Below, in pieces: positions 1-12,542 of a stretch of 64,000 bases of DNA; the first letter of the stretch is position 1; every line of letters begins with the position of its first letter. The DNA is taken from assembly GCF_018143015.1 (NCBI RefSeq), contig NC_054747.1:124001-188000 (forward strand), written 5' to 3'. Both the position numbers and the translations under genes were made by a program. Origin of the DNA: Lytechinus variegatus. Its lineage: Eukaryota; Echinodermata; Echinoidea; Temnopleuroida; Toxopneustidae. The notes below the pieces were generated by a model that saw only the letters and a list, made by a program, of their open reading frames with translations, searched no databases and was not told the origin of the DNA.

Positions 1-483
1 TCTCTAATCAATATTCGATTATTTATCATGCATACCATAACTTTCCTCATTGTAAATAGCATAATATTGACTGGTTTTAATCAATAAAAGCAAAGAAATT
101 GCACCTACATGATGTAAGCTGAAAAAAGTATTTGCAAATTTAACCCAAAATTGTGTTTTTTAGTCTGACATGGAGATATAAAACTGTCCCTAATGTTTTA
201 GACTCATAATCTGGGGCATGTAACACAGAACTTAGCAATGATCGTAGCACATTTTCCTACAATTGATTCCATTGACTACAATGCACAATCAGTCGTGAAA
301 ATGAAGCGTACGATCAATCACTAACCTTTGTGTTACGGGACCCTGGTGTAACTATTTGTGAATTTGTTTTCCAAAGAAAAATGTCTTGAAAAATACAATG
401 CGATGACAGCTTTCTTTTACAAATCTAAAACAAACAAGCTTCAGCCCCCATTTACTGGATATATTAATTTTCTACAAGAGTAA
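1..483. other. AT-rich stretch, nothing recognised
   Basis: No coding signal, splice-consistent exon or repeat structure was recognised here. Confidence 0.4.
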
Positions 484-513
484 ATAAATATATATATACT
501 GTATATAAATATG

Positions 514-547
<34 letters not shown>

Positions 548-552
548 GTGTG
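484..552. repeat. (AT)n microsatellite
   Basis: An almost pure run of TA dinucleotides interrupted by a few TGTA units. It lies directly beside the left end of the inverted-repeat element that follows. Confidence 0.9.
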
Positions 553-644
553 AAAGAAATGGATGAAGAGAACAATGGTAGGCATAGCTTAAATCAAGGT
601 TCCCCAGAGCTATCTACCCTTTGGAAAAATTGGTGATGCCGAAA

Positions 645-718
645 AAATGTCTCTGCTGGGTATTGAACCCGGGCCCCAGCTTTGAACGCCAGTGCCTTAA
701 CCACTAGACCACAGAGAC
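645..718 (-). repeat. tRNA-Glu-like SINE head
   Basis: On the minus strand this has a 7-bp acceptor stem (GTCTCTG pairing with CAGAGAC), the A-box-like TGGTCTAGTGGTTAAGGC, an anticodon loop GTTCAAA (TTC) and the B-box-like GGGTTCAATACCC. It sits at the head of a repeated element and is present in four related copies in the window, so it is read as a tRNA-derived SINE promoter and not a working tRNA gene. Confidence 0.7.
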
Positions 719-872
719 GGGTTAGTGGCTAGGGCGACCCCGATCCGATTGACCGTCAGACAGATTTTCGACACCCATACCAGTTATAATTTCCTTTTTC
801 GAAATCTGTCTGACGGTCAATCGGATCAGGGTCGCCTAGCCACTAACCCGTCTTTGTGGTCTAGTGGTTAAG

Positions 873-1425
873 CCCGGGGGGGGGGGCACTTACATTGATG
901 AGTGGATACCATGCGTGACCAAAAAAACACGTTAAAAGGATGTCCTTTTCACGATAGGGCACGTTACGTACGTAACGTGATAAGGGTGTCAAAAACACAA
1001 AAATAATGAAAAAAGGGTATCTATTTCGCTAGGAAAATTACGTGTTTAGGGTCGAATTTGCGGGGATGATAAAACAAAATTAAAATGTTTTATAAAAGAT
1101 GTCCTTTTTGCTCCAACACTTTGTGTTTAGAGTCCGATTTGCGCGAGGTGTAGAAGGTGGGGTCGTACTAAACCAAATAAGGTAAAGCCGACGACCGAAG
1201 GACCCGTACTATAAAACATTCCTGTACTTGTTTAGGGGTTCATTTCAGGAAATATTTGCCAAGAGTATCGCTTTGTTTCCAATACTTGTTAAGGGTAGGG
1301 TTTCACACGCAAATACTTGTTAAGGGGTGCATTTTCAGAATATGGAAATTACGTGTTTAGGGTGCTTTTCGAGACCCCATGGTCGCGCATGGTATCCACT
1401 CGTGAATGGAAGCAGCCCCCCCGGG
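873..1425. mobile_element. Nonautonomous TIR transposon inserted in the tRNA-like head
   Basis: Terminal inverted repeats of about 45 bp start CCCGGGGGGG and share GAGTGGATACCATGCG plus CGACC. The element interrupts the right-hand tRNA-like unit. Flanking 8-mers TGGTTAAG (865-872) and TTGTTAAG (1426-1433) match at 7 of 8 positions and rejoin the SINE when the insert is removed. Inside are several copies of a motif like CGTGTTTAGGGTCGAATTTG (near 1040, 1121, 1228, 1286, 1315 and 1349) and a perfect 20-bp palindrome at 960-979. No transposase frame is visible, so it is MITE-like. The 8-bp duplication suggests hAT, but the superfamily is uncertain. Confidence 0.8.
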
Positions 1426-1589
1426 TTGTTAAGGCACCGGCGTTCAAAGCTGGTGGCCCGGGTTCGTTTCCTGGCAGAGACATTTTTTCAGCATCACCAA
1501 ATTTTCCAAAGGGTAGATAGCTCTCGGGAACCTTGATTTAAGCTACGCCCCCAAATAAAAGAGTTGCCAAAGCTGTAGTACATGTGTAA

Positions 1590-1619
1590 CTTCACACACA
1601 CACACATATATATATATCT
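1590..1619. repeat. (CA)n/(TA)n microsatellite
   Basis: CACACACACACA is followed by TATATATATATA. Confidence 0.9.
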
Positions 1620-2324
1620 CACATCAGACCTCTATGACAACTTGGTCTATTGCATGAAATGCACCAATATTTCGTTTTAGAGTGGTAACTCACCTGTATT
1701 TTGGACGAAACATGCAACTTCATCCTGTGGTTTGGTGTAAGTCTCCAGGAGTATTCTGTAACATGAACTCTCCTGTATAACTTTTGGGAGTCCAGGCACA
1801 TCCTGTTGTCCTCCAACAATCAAATGCCGAGCTGTATGGGAAGAAATAGTACTTGTATAATTTGTACAATTATGCAGACAATGCGGTTAAGACCAAAAAA
1901 GCAGGCCTTGAATTGCAACACGTATAAGAAACTTGCAAGAAAAAAAAATTGGGAATATTCACAGACATGGCCTTAGCTTTGGCCTTGCCAAAATGCAAAA
2001 TTAACACATTGGCTTTTAAATCAAACAGTGCAGTGTTTCACATGGGATACTCTTATTTCAAATATTATTTATTGTGAATTCTTTGAACAGAAAAATTGTG
2101 CAAGTAGGCATTTCTCATTACTCCATAATTATCATAATCATAAGTATAGAATTCCAAATACACCATAACTAACAAGAGACATAGTATTCTTCATTACTGC
2201 AACAGAATGTTTTGATTTCATAAAAAAACATGTATGTAAAATGAGTATGCATTAACATATTTCTAAAAATATATCAGATTTATTTACCATTTGAATCGTT
2301 TACAACAACTGATTCTGAAACTAT

Positions 2325-5300
2325 CTAAAAACCACTTCTTTTCATGTGTGATATCCACTCAGCAGCGGTTGTTATGTTTTCAGTCAATGCTGCCAGTTGA
2401 CTAGTTGCTTCCTTCACCTTCTTTACATGCTGTTTCAATCCCTTTGTTGATTTCTATAATAGGAAAAAGCAAAATAAGAGAAAAATTAAAATACAATATC
2501 CGGAGGGGAGAGGGGTAATAGTATGTGGTTGGCTGCAAAAGAATTGTTTTGTTTATGCATCTTGCAATCAAAACTGAATAGACACCATAACTGTCATTGA
2601 AATTATCAATTTGTTTCAAATCATTTAATTCCTTAAAAAGTGTTCAATACTGAATTCCTTTCCAATGTTTAGGGTGTGTTTTTTTTGGAGGGGGTGTGGC
2701 CAGGACAATGATTCTTGTACTGCGAGCCAGGAAGCACTTTACACTTGTTCTGAATTTTCGTGTTTATTGGACAAGATCATTTAAAAAACAATTGCTCACC
2801 GCTTCGATTACAGTAAGAACTACAGGACTTGTCTGTAGTTCTTCCAAACTTGTGTACTCTCCTTCCATAGTCTCCTCCGCCTCTCGGATGTAGTTCACAA
2901 ATTCTTGTGGAATTGACTTCCTCATGTCCTTTCCTGAAAAAATACATTGATACTGACTCAGTGCAAGAAATGAGCATGTGACATGAAATTAAATTAAGTT
3001 CTACCTTCTTTCAAGTCGGAGCAAGTAAAGCTAACATCTGCTTATTATGACCTCATTTATGTCGCAGTCCCTCCCACCCCAAGCTAACTGTTGAATGACT
3101 GTGGCCTTAGCACAAGAAAAACATAATGTGACACTGCAATCACATCAAGCATCAATGGAATACCACAAAGTGCCAGACATTTATATGTTTAAGTACATTA
3201 AGGATCAACAATGTGACTTTATTTAAAGAGATACTCCGGGCTGAAGATATAAGAGTAAAATTCACAGAGCAAAATGCTGAAAATTCGATCGAAATTGGAT
3301 GACAAAAAACGAATATTAAAGATTTGCAATCTTCTGGTAAAACAGTTCTAGAGTCGACATGTCTTCATGAATATTCAATAAGTAGGCTGATCTCACATCC
3401 CCACTTGACTTTCCTTTTTTCATGTTATTACATGAAATCATAATTGTTTTCATATAAATGTGTAAATGATGTATTCCATTATGATGAAAAAAGTTGCAGC
3501 AAGATATAACTTATGCACTTAATCAGTTGTTGTTTTAGTTCTTGGTAGAAATATTTTGAATGAACCTAATTTCATATAATAAAATACAAAAGAATAAGTG
3601 GGGATATCATTAACACTAAGACCTAATGTATATTAATGAAGACATGCCTCGAACGGTTTCACCAGAATAATGCAAATCTTTTAAATTCAATAACTTTATT
3701 TGTTATCCGATTTTGACAAAATTTTCAGCATTTTGTTCTGTGAATTTTACTCTATTGATTTATGAGTATATCCAGCCCGGAGCATCCCTACATGTACTCA
3801 CTTTCATTCATTTTACCTTTTACCAATTATACTTTTGCCACTGATCCTGAACATTAACAATTTTTCAACTATTCATGGAATACATGTAAGTACCATTGCA
3901 TTTAACCTACCAAGAAACTGCTCTAGTGCAGAGTTTTGAGTGTGCACTGGATAGCGCTCCACACACTCTTCCCAGGTTTTTGATTTAGTAAGTGTCTTCA
4001 TCGTTCGCTGGAGTAGTGCCATACGCTTTATCTTAAGGGCCTCCCCCTTTATTTCTTTTGGCTGCAGCTCTCCAGCCACCAGTCTCGACAAGAGGTTGAA
4101 ACGCTCACTTTCCGTCATTCCTTGCAGCTGTAAGAATATCTAACAGACAAAAAAACATACAAAGAAAAGAAATAATGTATACTGTTTCAACCGTTACAGT
4201 GTTATCAATTGTGAATGCACGAGAGATTATTGAATCAACAAGAAAATCCTTAGATTACCCCCAAGGTTGACCGAGGTAAAAAAAGTTTCCTAATTACAAC
4301 ATAAAAGACTGTACTTTCAGAAATTTTAGTCTCTAGTGACAAAGTGAAATCATCTAATTGCCTCATGAACTTACAGATATCTTCATTGGTTTCCCTGTGT
4401 TCTCCAAATGAATCGCAAACAGCCTTGTTAACTTGGAGTAACAGCGTCTGCTGTAAAGAGCGAGCTGAAATAATGGTTCCAGCGGCTTCCTTCCCTGTAA
4501 CCAAAATGAAGCAGAAAACTCTATTAATGACACAATTTACTGCATTAAATATCCTCTAAAAAGAGCAGATGTACTTCTTTGATAAGGGCTGGAATTTTGT
4601 TTTAGTGAGTTGTGATATTTTCTTCTTTGGTTATTATTTTTAAAAACTATACCAATAATTAGAATAAGACAATCTGTTCACATATTCAAATTATCATAGT
4701 TTTAATTTGCTTGTAAAGAAAGTATGTAACTTAGGTCTACTAATCATACTTAAAGACCCAAATTCACAAAGGTGGTTTTGAAAACCCACGGTTGAGTCCA
4801 TGGTTTATGCAGATTTCCTGTATGAATTATGCTTATTCTACCATTAAAAAATTACTCCTGTTGCCATGGTTATCCACGCTATATTTTATGCATGAGTCTA
4901 CTGTTTTGAATAATGAGTCCACTCTTCAAACAGTGGACTCATGAATAAAATAGCATATGTAAACATGGTAGCAGGCGTCAACTTGAAGCGTGCATCACTA
5001 TTGGATTTTTTTATACAAGCACCCGATAGTGCTAAATTAAGCGTAAATTATACAGGAAATCTACATAAACCATGGACTCTAACATGGGTTTTCAAAACCA
5101 CCTTTGTGTATTACGGCCTCACATTTGTCACATGAACTACATGATATTAAGAAAAAAAAACTATGCGACATTTAATACATGATAACCTTTAGACTGAGAG
5201 GTTTTTATTTTAATTACTGTTACATTGCATTTTTCAATTAATTTCTCTACATGAAAAAAATAACTCACATCAACAGATGGTGATGACATGCAACCAAGAG

Positions 5301-8300
5301 CAGCAGCAGCCTGCTTCCTCCAGTCATCTTTGACGGTAGACGGTGGTTCATCCAAATCTTCATCTAAGTCGTGCAATGTGAATAAAAGCCTACGACACAT
5401 CTTCACCTTTCCTTCAAGGTCTGGAACTTCATCTCTTAACAGACTTTGGTGTTGCTGAAAAGTAGCACCCACTTCCAGAGCCTCAACTTCACTAAGTCCA
5501 GCATGAACGTTGACCATGCATCTGTTGTAGTGAGCAAACCTAGTGCAATATTCATTGAGATAAAAAAGGTTTAACTTTAAAAAGAATGCATACACTGACT
5601 TTATACTTTCAAGACTCAAGCATCTTTTGAGACCAAATTTCTGATGTTATTCATCATTTTGTAGCATGTAGACCCAAAATCGCTCTAAAACTTGATTTTG
5701 TGTACACAGTAAATGCAATGAGTTATCTCATCTTATATTAAGATATGATTATTCTAACTTTCATTAACTGAAACAAATTGATTTTAGCATAATTATGCTG
5801 ACATTTATTGCATAAAGCACAAAACAAATTTATAAGAAAATGAAATACATAAGAAATTTATTTTAGTGAATTAAAACAAAAAGCATGATTAATACACAAA
5901 TTAGCAGAATAAATTCATTAAAATAAATTGTTGTTTTATTTTGAAGAGTTAACCACAACCTTGCAGATTATATCGCACACTACCATTAAGCAAATTTGTG
6001 TGGTGCTTGTGTTACCCCCCCCCCCAGAAAAGGGGAAAAAACCATCCTAGTCTGGCTAGAGTTGAGTACTGAAAAAATCTGAATATGTACAAGAGTATAC
6101 GTAAAATTAAATTTATAGTGAGAAGCCTAAAATTGAGAAATCATGGTAATTATGCCTTTTTTAAGCATAGCTCTTTCAAAAGAGGTAAAGCTTCACACAC
6201 AGTGTATGCAAATCTTTTATCTTTATGTTCTTGGAGTATAGGCCTACTGTCGGCAACAATATTTCTACATATAAACACTGATAAACACTAAAGTGGTTAC
6301 CTTTCATTGTCAGCCAGGTCTACGATTGCCTCCCACAAGCTGTAGCCACCTAGTAAGAAGTATTCAGCATCCTCTCCGTTTTCCTTCATCCAATGTTCAT
6401 CGTGCACCATCACAGGTAGAACTGGAATATGATGGTGTGGGTTTGCTCTCAGTTCTGATTTAAAAGACTCGACTTTTGCAGGGTTACTTGTGACTAGGGT
6501 ATAGCCAGGTGGTGCCTTTCGTATCAAGGAGATGGGTACTTGAATGCATCCTGAATTTAAAGATAAATGAATAATATTAACAATTCTTTGTTAAATACTT
6601 TCTATCAAACACAAGCAAATATACAAAGCCAGATCTAGGAATAGACAACAACCGTTGTAATCAAACCATACTCATAACATGCTTTTGAATGCCTTTTTTC
6701 AAGTGTGGAGTGAACAAAAGAGAAATTTAGATTTCCTGATAATGATATCTCAATACGTTTTGTGGATATTGCACTAACATGTACACATGTTGCTGTTGCA
6801 AATTCCTTTGTCTTTCCCACATTTTTTATCAGCTAATTCTTATTCAAATAACATGTTAGAAATATCAAACAAAATTTTTCGTTTTTCAAAACGTTGATTT
6901 GGGTTTTTATATGAATTTGCAAACAGGATTAAAATATGTAGGCAAAATGTTGCTAATCATGAAATAACAAATTACTGTAAGGCCTCACAGCAGCTGGTTT
7001 TGAGCTTTCGAGAATCTCCAAGACTCTTTTGAGTTTAGCAAAGAGCATGAAGAGAGAGAAAGGGGGGGGGGGGCGGGCATCAGTAAGTACTAGAAATAAT
7101 CTGATTTAAAGTGATTGGTCAACATTGGTTTGACTTTTAAAAAAATCTGAGCTAGAAGGTCATACTTGTCACCTGTGTCTGTGATATGTTCCAAAAATGA
7201 AGCCCAGAAAAAATTGCGTTCGAAATGATTATTTAGTGCTTCAAAAATTGAAATATAAAGTGACCGGAAACACCATCTTAATTTCATCCCATACACTTAT
7301 GTGTACTGTGTCTATAAGACGCCCATTTACAAAATCAAGGTTTGCCTTGTAGTTTTGGCTTTTCATTCTCAATAACGGTTGTTTTCAGGGTTTATTAGTT
7401 CTAATACATGCACTTGTACAAATGTTTCATCTTGGTTTGAGAATTTTGTAAATCGGCTGCTCACAAAGTTAAACAATACCTTTAAATTAAAATGACCCCA
7501 TTGAAAAAAAAAGAATTAATCACACTTAAAATATTGATTTGTTACATGAATTTATTTAGTTCTGCTCGAAGTTTAATTAATATCAATTTTGATGTTCATA
7601 CCTTTATACTTGTTATCAGGTTTGGAAGCATTCCTGGATGATTTCACACGCTTCCGCTGTTGGTAGTTGCTTCTTTTCTTCAGGTATGGTGTTGAATGGA
7701 GAAGAGGTTGCAAATTCCCCTCGAGATTGTCCAGATCCACACCAAACTCCTCACCTAAAGAATCTGTGTCTAGGTCACCGACTGGCATCTTAAGTGATGC
7801 TCCATCTGAAGTTCTCATCTGTTGAAATAAGAGAAAATTGGATGATCAGGCATATCTCTCTGACTATCAACATTCTATTCTGAGTAAAACATATTCCCTA
7901 TGTGGGCAATTCCACTGCCAGTCGCATAATTAGACTTTTATGCGACAGCTCTCTTTGGGGTTGTTTAGTTTACAAAAGTTATATATCATCGGAAAGGAAA
8001 TTTCATGAGCAATCCAAACATGGTAATTAATGAATTAAAATAATTAAAGGTAGGGGCAAAGAAAAATGGACATTTCAATTGAATTACATTTGGGGTACTA
8101 AAATCATGTACAATGTAATAATTCATGGTGCAATGATTACAGAAGTAATCAAATCAATTATTTTGAAATGATCTTTGATATTGTTGTTATGGAAACAGAC
8201 ATGTCCCAAATAATAATCATATTGACAGAACGAAAATATTACTGGGGGCAAACTGCGAAAATCATAAATTTTATTGTTTGGTACATGTAGGAAGACCATC

Positions 8301-9811
8301 TCGCAATCCATGTGATAGAAAAGAGAAATAACATTAAGAATTAAAGGACAAATCCACCCCAACAAAACTTCATTTGAATAAAAAGAGAAAATTTCATCAA
8401 GCATAACACTGAAATATTCATCATCAAAATTGTATGTAAAATAAGAAAGTTATGACATTTTTAAGTTTTGCTTCATTTCACAAAACAGTTATATGCACAT
8501 CTCGGTCAGTATACAAATGAGGGAACTGATGACATCACTCACTCACTTTTTCTTTTGTATTTTATCATACGAAATATGAAATTCCTCTCTGAACACATGG
8601 AATTCCATTATTTTAACATTTTGTGCTTCAGGCAAGGGGGTCCTAATCATCAAATTCATTAAAATTGAAATATTGTACAATACAAACAATAAAAAACAAA
8701 AGAAATAGTGTGTGAGTGATATCATCAAATTTCTCATTTGGATGTACCTGGCTCGTTCATATAACTATTTTGTTCAAAATAAGCGAAACTTTGAAATGTC
8801 ATAACTTTCTTATTTTACATCCAATTTTGATGACACTTTCATTATTGTGCTTGTTTGATTTTTTTTCAATCAACATTTTTCTGAGTTGGACATGATCTCT
8901 AAGAAAATTCTGTCAGACATGACAAATTTCACACATAGCTGATTAGAAGCTTCTAATACTAAAAAAAAAATTGTTTTAGATTTAAAGAAAATATATGGCT
9001 CCTCATTTTTTTAAATATTGCAATGAATCATTCTATATTCAATTGACAATATCAATTCAAATATACATGTAAACTTTTTTGTTTTGTTTTTCAAGTATAA
9101 ATACTAGCTCACAACCAATATCATTTTGCTAGTATTACCTCTTAAAAACAAGGGAAGGGGTAAATGATCAATTGATAGGTAAAATGCAATTAATCTTGTA
9201 CATGTATACATTAATTTAAACAAATGCATTTATGGTAACAATTACAAAAAAGGGATTTCATACAGATTCCAATAAAATGGCCATTCTAATTCTATAAATC
9301 CTGATGAAATTATCACTTTTCAATTTCATATCAGAATGAGTAAGAGAGAGAGAGTGAGGGAGTGAGATAAAAAGTCCATCCTTTCACTAGTTCTAGTGTC
9401 CAAACTAGGCCCAATCTACTAGATCTACATAGGCCTAAATGAAATTAGGAATAAAATATTAAACTTAAAGGTGCAGGCCTAACGTTAGACTTAGAGCTCG
9501 ATCTAGCCCTAGCCTAGAAAAAATTCATCGGATAATCATCGGTCTGTCCAGACCTGAGAATTTTATTGAGTCCCTCTCCGACTTACCTCAAAGACATCAG
9601 AGTTCCTCTTGATCCCTGTGAGCTGTCCAAACACCTTCCCCGTCCGCTTCGACTGAGCTCTTCTTCCATTGACAAAAACAAAAACACCATCAGTGCCTTC
9701 ACTCCCTGATGAACCGGCGCTGGAGTTGCAGTCAGACGACGACCCCCCGGCCCCGCCTGATTTCCCGAGCCTCCACGTGCTGGTGGCCTTGGCTGAACGG
9801 TCTTGTTCCAT
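2325..9811 (-). CDS. ParB/sulfiredoxin-like domain protein, 8 exons, 520 aa
   Basis: Coding exons on the minus strand: 9811-9587, 7818-7602, 6550-6301, 5539-5269, 4494-4375, 4127-3911, 2933-2800 and 2453-2325. Each is bounded by GT/AG, phases agree at all seven junctions, and the total of 1563 bp is a whole number of codons. The N-terminal ~75 residues are Ser/Gly-rich. Exon 2 is acidic, then basic (KKRSNYQQRKRVK, a likely nuclear signal). Exons 3-4 carry the recognisable core: IPVLPVMVHDEHW, then EYFLLGGYSLWEAIVDLA, then AGLSEVEALEVG, matching the order of the ParB N-terminal fold (promoter-like strand, GG-x-R-like loop, LS-x-x-EAL). The usual arginine of the GG-x(2)-R loop is not obvious, so nuclease or CTPase activity should not be assumed. 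The C-terminal part (exons 5-8) is helical and unrecognised, ending with a Lys-rich segment (KQHVKKVKEA). Introns hold foldback MITEs. Function unknown; a nuclear or DNA-associated role is inference. Confidence 0.88.
3222..3792. mobile_element. Foldback MITE in an intron of the ParB-like gene
   Basis: The left arm begins AGAGATACTCCGGGCTGAAG; the right arm ends CAGCCCGGAGCATCCC. Long inner arms share GTAAAATTCACAGAGCAAAA and matching sequence in inverse. A partial relative with the same tip lies at 17440-17540. No coding capacity. It sits between exons 6 and 7, so it is spliced out. Confidence 0.75.
4745..5122. mobile_element. Foldback MITE in an intron of the ParB-like gene
   Basis: Arms of about 60 bp: CACAAAGGTGGTTTTGAAAA near 4755 and its inverted copy near 5090-5110, both continuing through ATGGTTTATG and GATTTCCTGTA. 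It lies between exons 4 and 5. No coding capacity. Confidence 0.75.
8343..8916. mobile_element. Foldback MITE in intron 1 of the ParB-like gene
   Basis: The left arm (TTAAAGGACAAATCCACC, then AAAATAAGAAAGTTATGACA) is repeated in inverse on the right (TGTCATAACTTTCTTATTTT near 8798, then GTTGGACATGATCTCTAA). Both arms also carry an inverted copy of the ACTCACTCACT / AGTGTGTGAGTG segment. No open frame of note. Confidence 0.75.
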
Positions 9812-10600
9812 TGTTTACAAATTGTCTAGAGCCTAGAGGCTTAGTTAGAGCCAAGACGATACACCTGGGCCTCGGCCTCGCGATCCCGAGCGTAGTCGTA
9901 GAACTTGTAAGTTGTACTTGTTCAGGTAACACAGTTACACTACGGTAATCAAATTATTCAACAATCAATCCACTAATATTAAATTTGGCGACTCGTTATA
10001 GTAACAATAATTGTGGCAAATCGGTGTCTGAATTTGAAACTATTTTATAGTCGAGACGAAATCACGGTGCGTAAACTTTAGCTGTACGAATGGATATATG
10101 ACAAACCGATCGATCATTTGAACAGCGCGCGTTTGACCAGCGTACGTCGGGCTGGCTTATTAGCATAATCCGAAATGACGCATTGCCATTGGATGGACAC
10201 TAATTACCTTTACTATATAATCTACGCTGGTACCGGGTGCAAAGTGTGGGGATCTGGCCTGCAATCGCCTAGGCCTTTAAATAAAAAAAATCCTACATCA
10301 ATTTTCCCCGTGCTAATTTAGGAAAATATCTATCCTTTTAGATATTTATGCATTTATTATGTTCTGTATTGTGTATTAGTCATGTGTGCTCTATAGGTAC
10401 CCAATCGTAGCAAAACGCTAAAATTTTCATCAAAATCTGATTACTTTTCTATTCTATCAATCATGGGCATGGCACAGACAGTCCTGATGTCCCTGCATGC
10501 ATGTCATAATATCCAGTCCCTAGATTTTTCTTATTTTTCATGATCGCAAATGTTTTCATAAACATTAGTCTCAATTTATAACCCCAGCCATTGTAAGATC
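9812..10600. promoter_or_regulatory. Upstream region of the ParB-like gene, probable promoter
   Basis: This is the only long, comparatively repeat-poor and CpG-containing stretch beside the first exon. It contains a TATA-like TACTATATAATC at 10209-10220, about 400 bp from the start codon. Neither transcription start nor direction can be fixed from sequence alone. The rest of the stretch shows nothing recognised. Confidence 0.3.
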
Positions 10601-10602
10601 AG

Positions 10603-10937
10603 ACGGTGGCGAAACTACACCCCCCCCCCCTCATCGGCTGCCCCCCCCAAAAAAAAAAAAGAAAAAAATGGAGAAAAGAGAAAAGAGGAAGAAAGGGGAG
10701 GAACGTAGTGGGAAAGAAGAAATTATTATAAGCGGATAAATGCGACCGGAACGGCGTAACAAAAATATGCGAAGCTTTGGCAGTGTTTGGAGCGGATTTC
10801 TTTGTTCTTTTTCTCAATAAGACAAAAATGTTATGCCTTGGAACGGAAATTTGAGTGTAAAAATGGGGGTCCCCTCCGCGGCACATACCATTATATACTA
10901 TGTGCCACCCCCCCCACCCCGGGAATGCGCCACAGAT
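10603..10937 (-). mobile_element. Short hAT-like nonautonomous element
   Basis: The left end reads GGTGGCG, then poly-C, then CATCGGCTG. This is the inverted counterpart of the right end of the element at 12543-13713 (CAGCCGATTGGGGGG ... CGCCACTG). The right end reads CCCCCCACCCCGGGAATGCGCCAC. Flanks AGATCAG and AGATCAT are near-identical but do not make a clean 8-bp duplication, so the boundaries are approximate. Confidence 0.5.
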
Positions 10938-11637
10938 CATGAATGATCCAGTAATTACATTAATCTGGCGTACAGATTGGGGGAATGTATTAGGAGGCAT
11001 GACCCCCAATTTATATAGAATGCATGGTAATTTTGTCTTGCCTCAACTTTGAAAAGCGGAAGAAGGAATAAAAAAAAACAGGTTTGGATCGAGTCAAACA
11101 TATCTGGTCATTTATTTGGCTCACTTAAATTTGTATGTGTTTAAATGATATTCCAAATAAAAAAAAATCCTATAGACTCTTTCAATGGGCACATATTGAC
11201 TAAAAAAGGCAGGGGCACTAACTGTCCGCAAAGCCCCCCCCCCCCCCCCCCGGAGCTCGGCTTTCAGGTCAAGACTGTATAGCCAGCCTCATGTTTAGTC
11301 GCGTTTGAATGGCGCGTGCTACTTCGGGCTATTGGCGCTATCAGCAAGAGACCAGCGCCAGGCCCACCTGGCCAGCTATGTAACAGTATATTGGACCGGT
11401 GCATGAGGAGCAAGAAATCATATAACGTTCTGGGCCAGACCAGGCCACGCCGCGGGCTGGTAAAACTTTGATCACGACTTTGCCTATAGCTGCATGGTTA
11501 TTATTTTCCCGAAAAAATGACAAGTAAAAAAAGAGAGGGTTTGCTATTGATATGAGTTATTTTTAATTCAATTTTGACAAGCAAAAAAGGAGAGTTAACA
11601 AATATAGGTCGTTTGGCTACATTTTTCCACGTTCAAC

Positions 11638-11856
11638 CATTGGCGGCGGAAGCCAAAAAATTTAGGAGGGGACAACCAAAAATTTTTGGAGAACCAAAAA
11701 AAAAAAATTCCCAAAAATTTTAGGGGGACGTACGAAAATAAATTGACAAGCAAAAAAAAAAAAAAAAGTCATCAACAACAAATTTAGGGGGGACCGTCCC
11801 CCCCCCTCCTCAAATTTAGGGGGGGACACGTCCCCCCCCCGCTTCCGCCGCCTATG
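11638..11856. mobile_element. 219-bp MITE with exact 8-bp target duplication
   Basis: Ends CATTGGCGGCGGAAGC and GCTTCCGCCGCCTATG are inverted repeats (15 of 16). CGTTCAAC flanks it exactly at 11630-11637 and 11857-11864. The interior is low-complexity (poly-A, GGGGGACGT, poly-C). The 8-bp duplication suggests the hAT superfamily. Confidence 0.85.
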
Positions 11857-12542
11857 CGTTCAACACCTACCAGAATTCTAGGGCGCGCTCACTATATATG
11901 GAAAATAATACACGCAGGAGAATAGAGACAAACACGGTGTGGACGCCCCCCCCCCAAAAAAAAAAAATCTTTATTTTGTCCAAAAATAATTAAAACCTAA
12001 ACGAAACATTTTTCTCTTTCATACACAAACTTTGCTTCGCGCTCCAGCGGCTCCACGCGGGAAAACTATCAAAATTGCCTTCCCCTTTCCAGTACCTACC
12101 TAGGATTTTCCAAGGGGGCCTGGGGGGGGCAAATTCACCCACAAAAAAAACTTGCCAAGCAAAAAAAAAGAGGAAAAAAGGTCTTCAACCGCAAGTAAAG
12201 GGCAGAATAAAATTGGCAAGCAAAAAAAAGTCACCCTCCACTGTCTTAGGTCGTCAGGGATCAGTTTTTACTCGTCAGGGGGCAGTCTGCCCCCCCCCCC
12301 CCGCTTAGGTACACTAAAGCCCCTTTCCCACACTTTTTTGTCCTAACGGACCCATTTTCCCCTCCCCGGTTATGCATGAGAATAGAATATTTTTGTCAGA
12401 AATATAAAATGTACATGGGTGTAAAGAAAATATATGAATATCTTTTTCATAATTACGAATTTGTTCTTTTTCAACGTTTGCTTCTAACATTGTTTAATTG
12501 GCTCTCTCGATCTTTGAGCTCAATTCATGTTACATCTATCAT

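Larger units (their letters stand above)
556..1545. mobile_element. Foldback element with tRNA-headed SINE-like arms, copy 1
   Basis: Two SINE-like units lie head to head. The left unit (minus strand, about 556-718) reads GGTTCCCCAGAGCTATCTACC and then a tRNA-like head. The right unit (plus strand, 850-1545) is its inverted copy, interrupted by another transposon at 873-1425. The centre, 718-850, is a near-perfect inverted repeat with arms of about 58 bp reading from GACGGGTTAGTGGC. A second element with the same layout lies at 25060-25770, so this is a family and not a chance arrangement. No coding capacity. Confidence 0.8.

Noticed and set aside
10599..11009. 136-codon minus-strand open frame
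   Set aside because: Covers poly-C/poly-A tracts of a short DNA transposon; low-complexity product, no exon borders.
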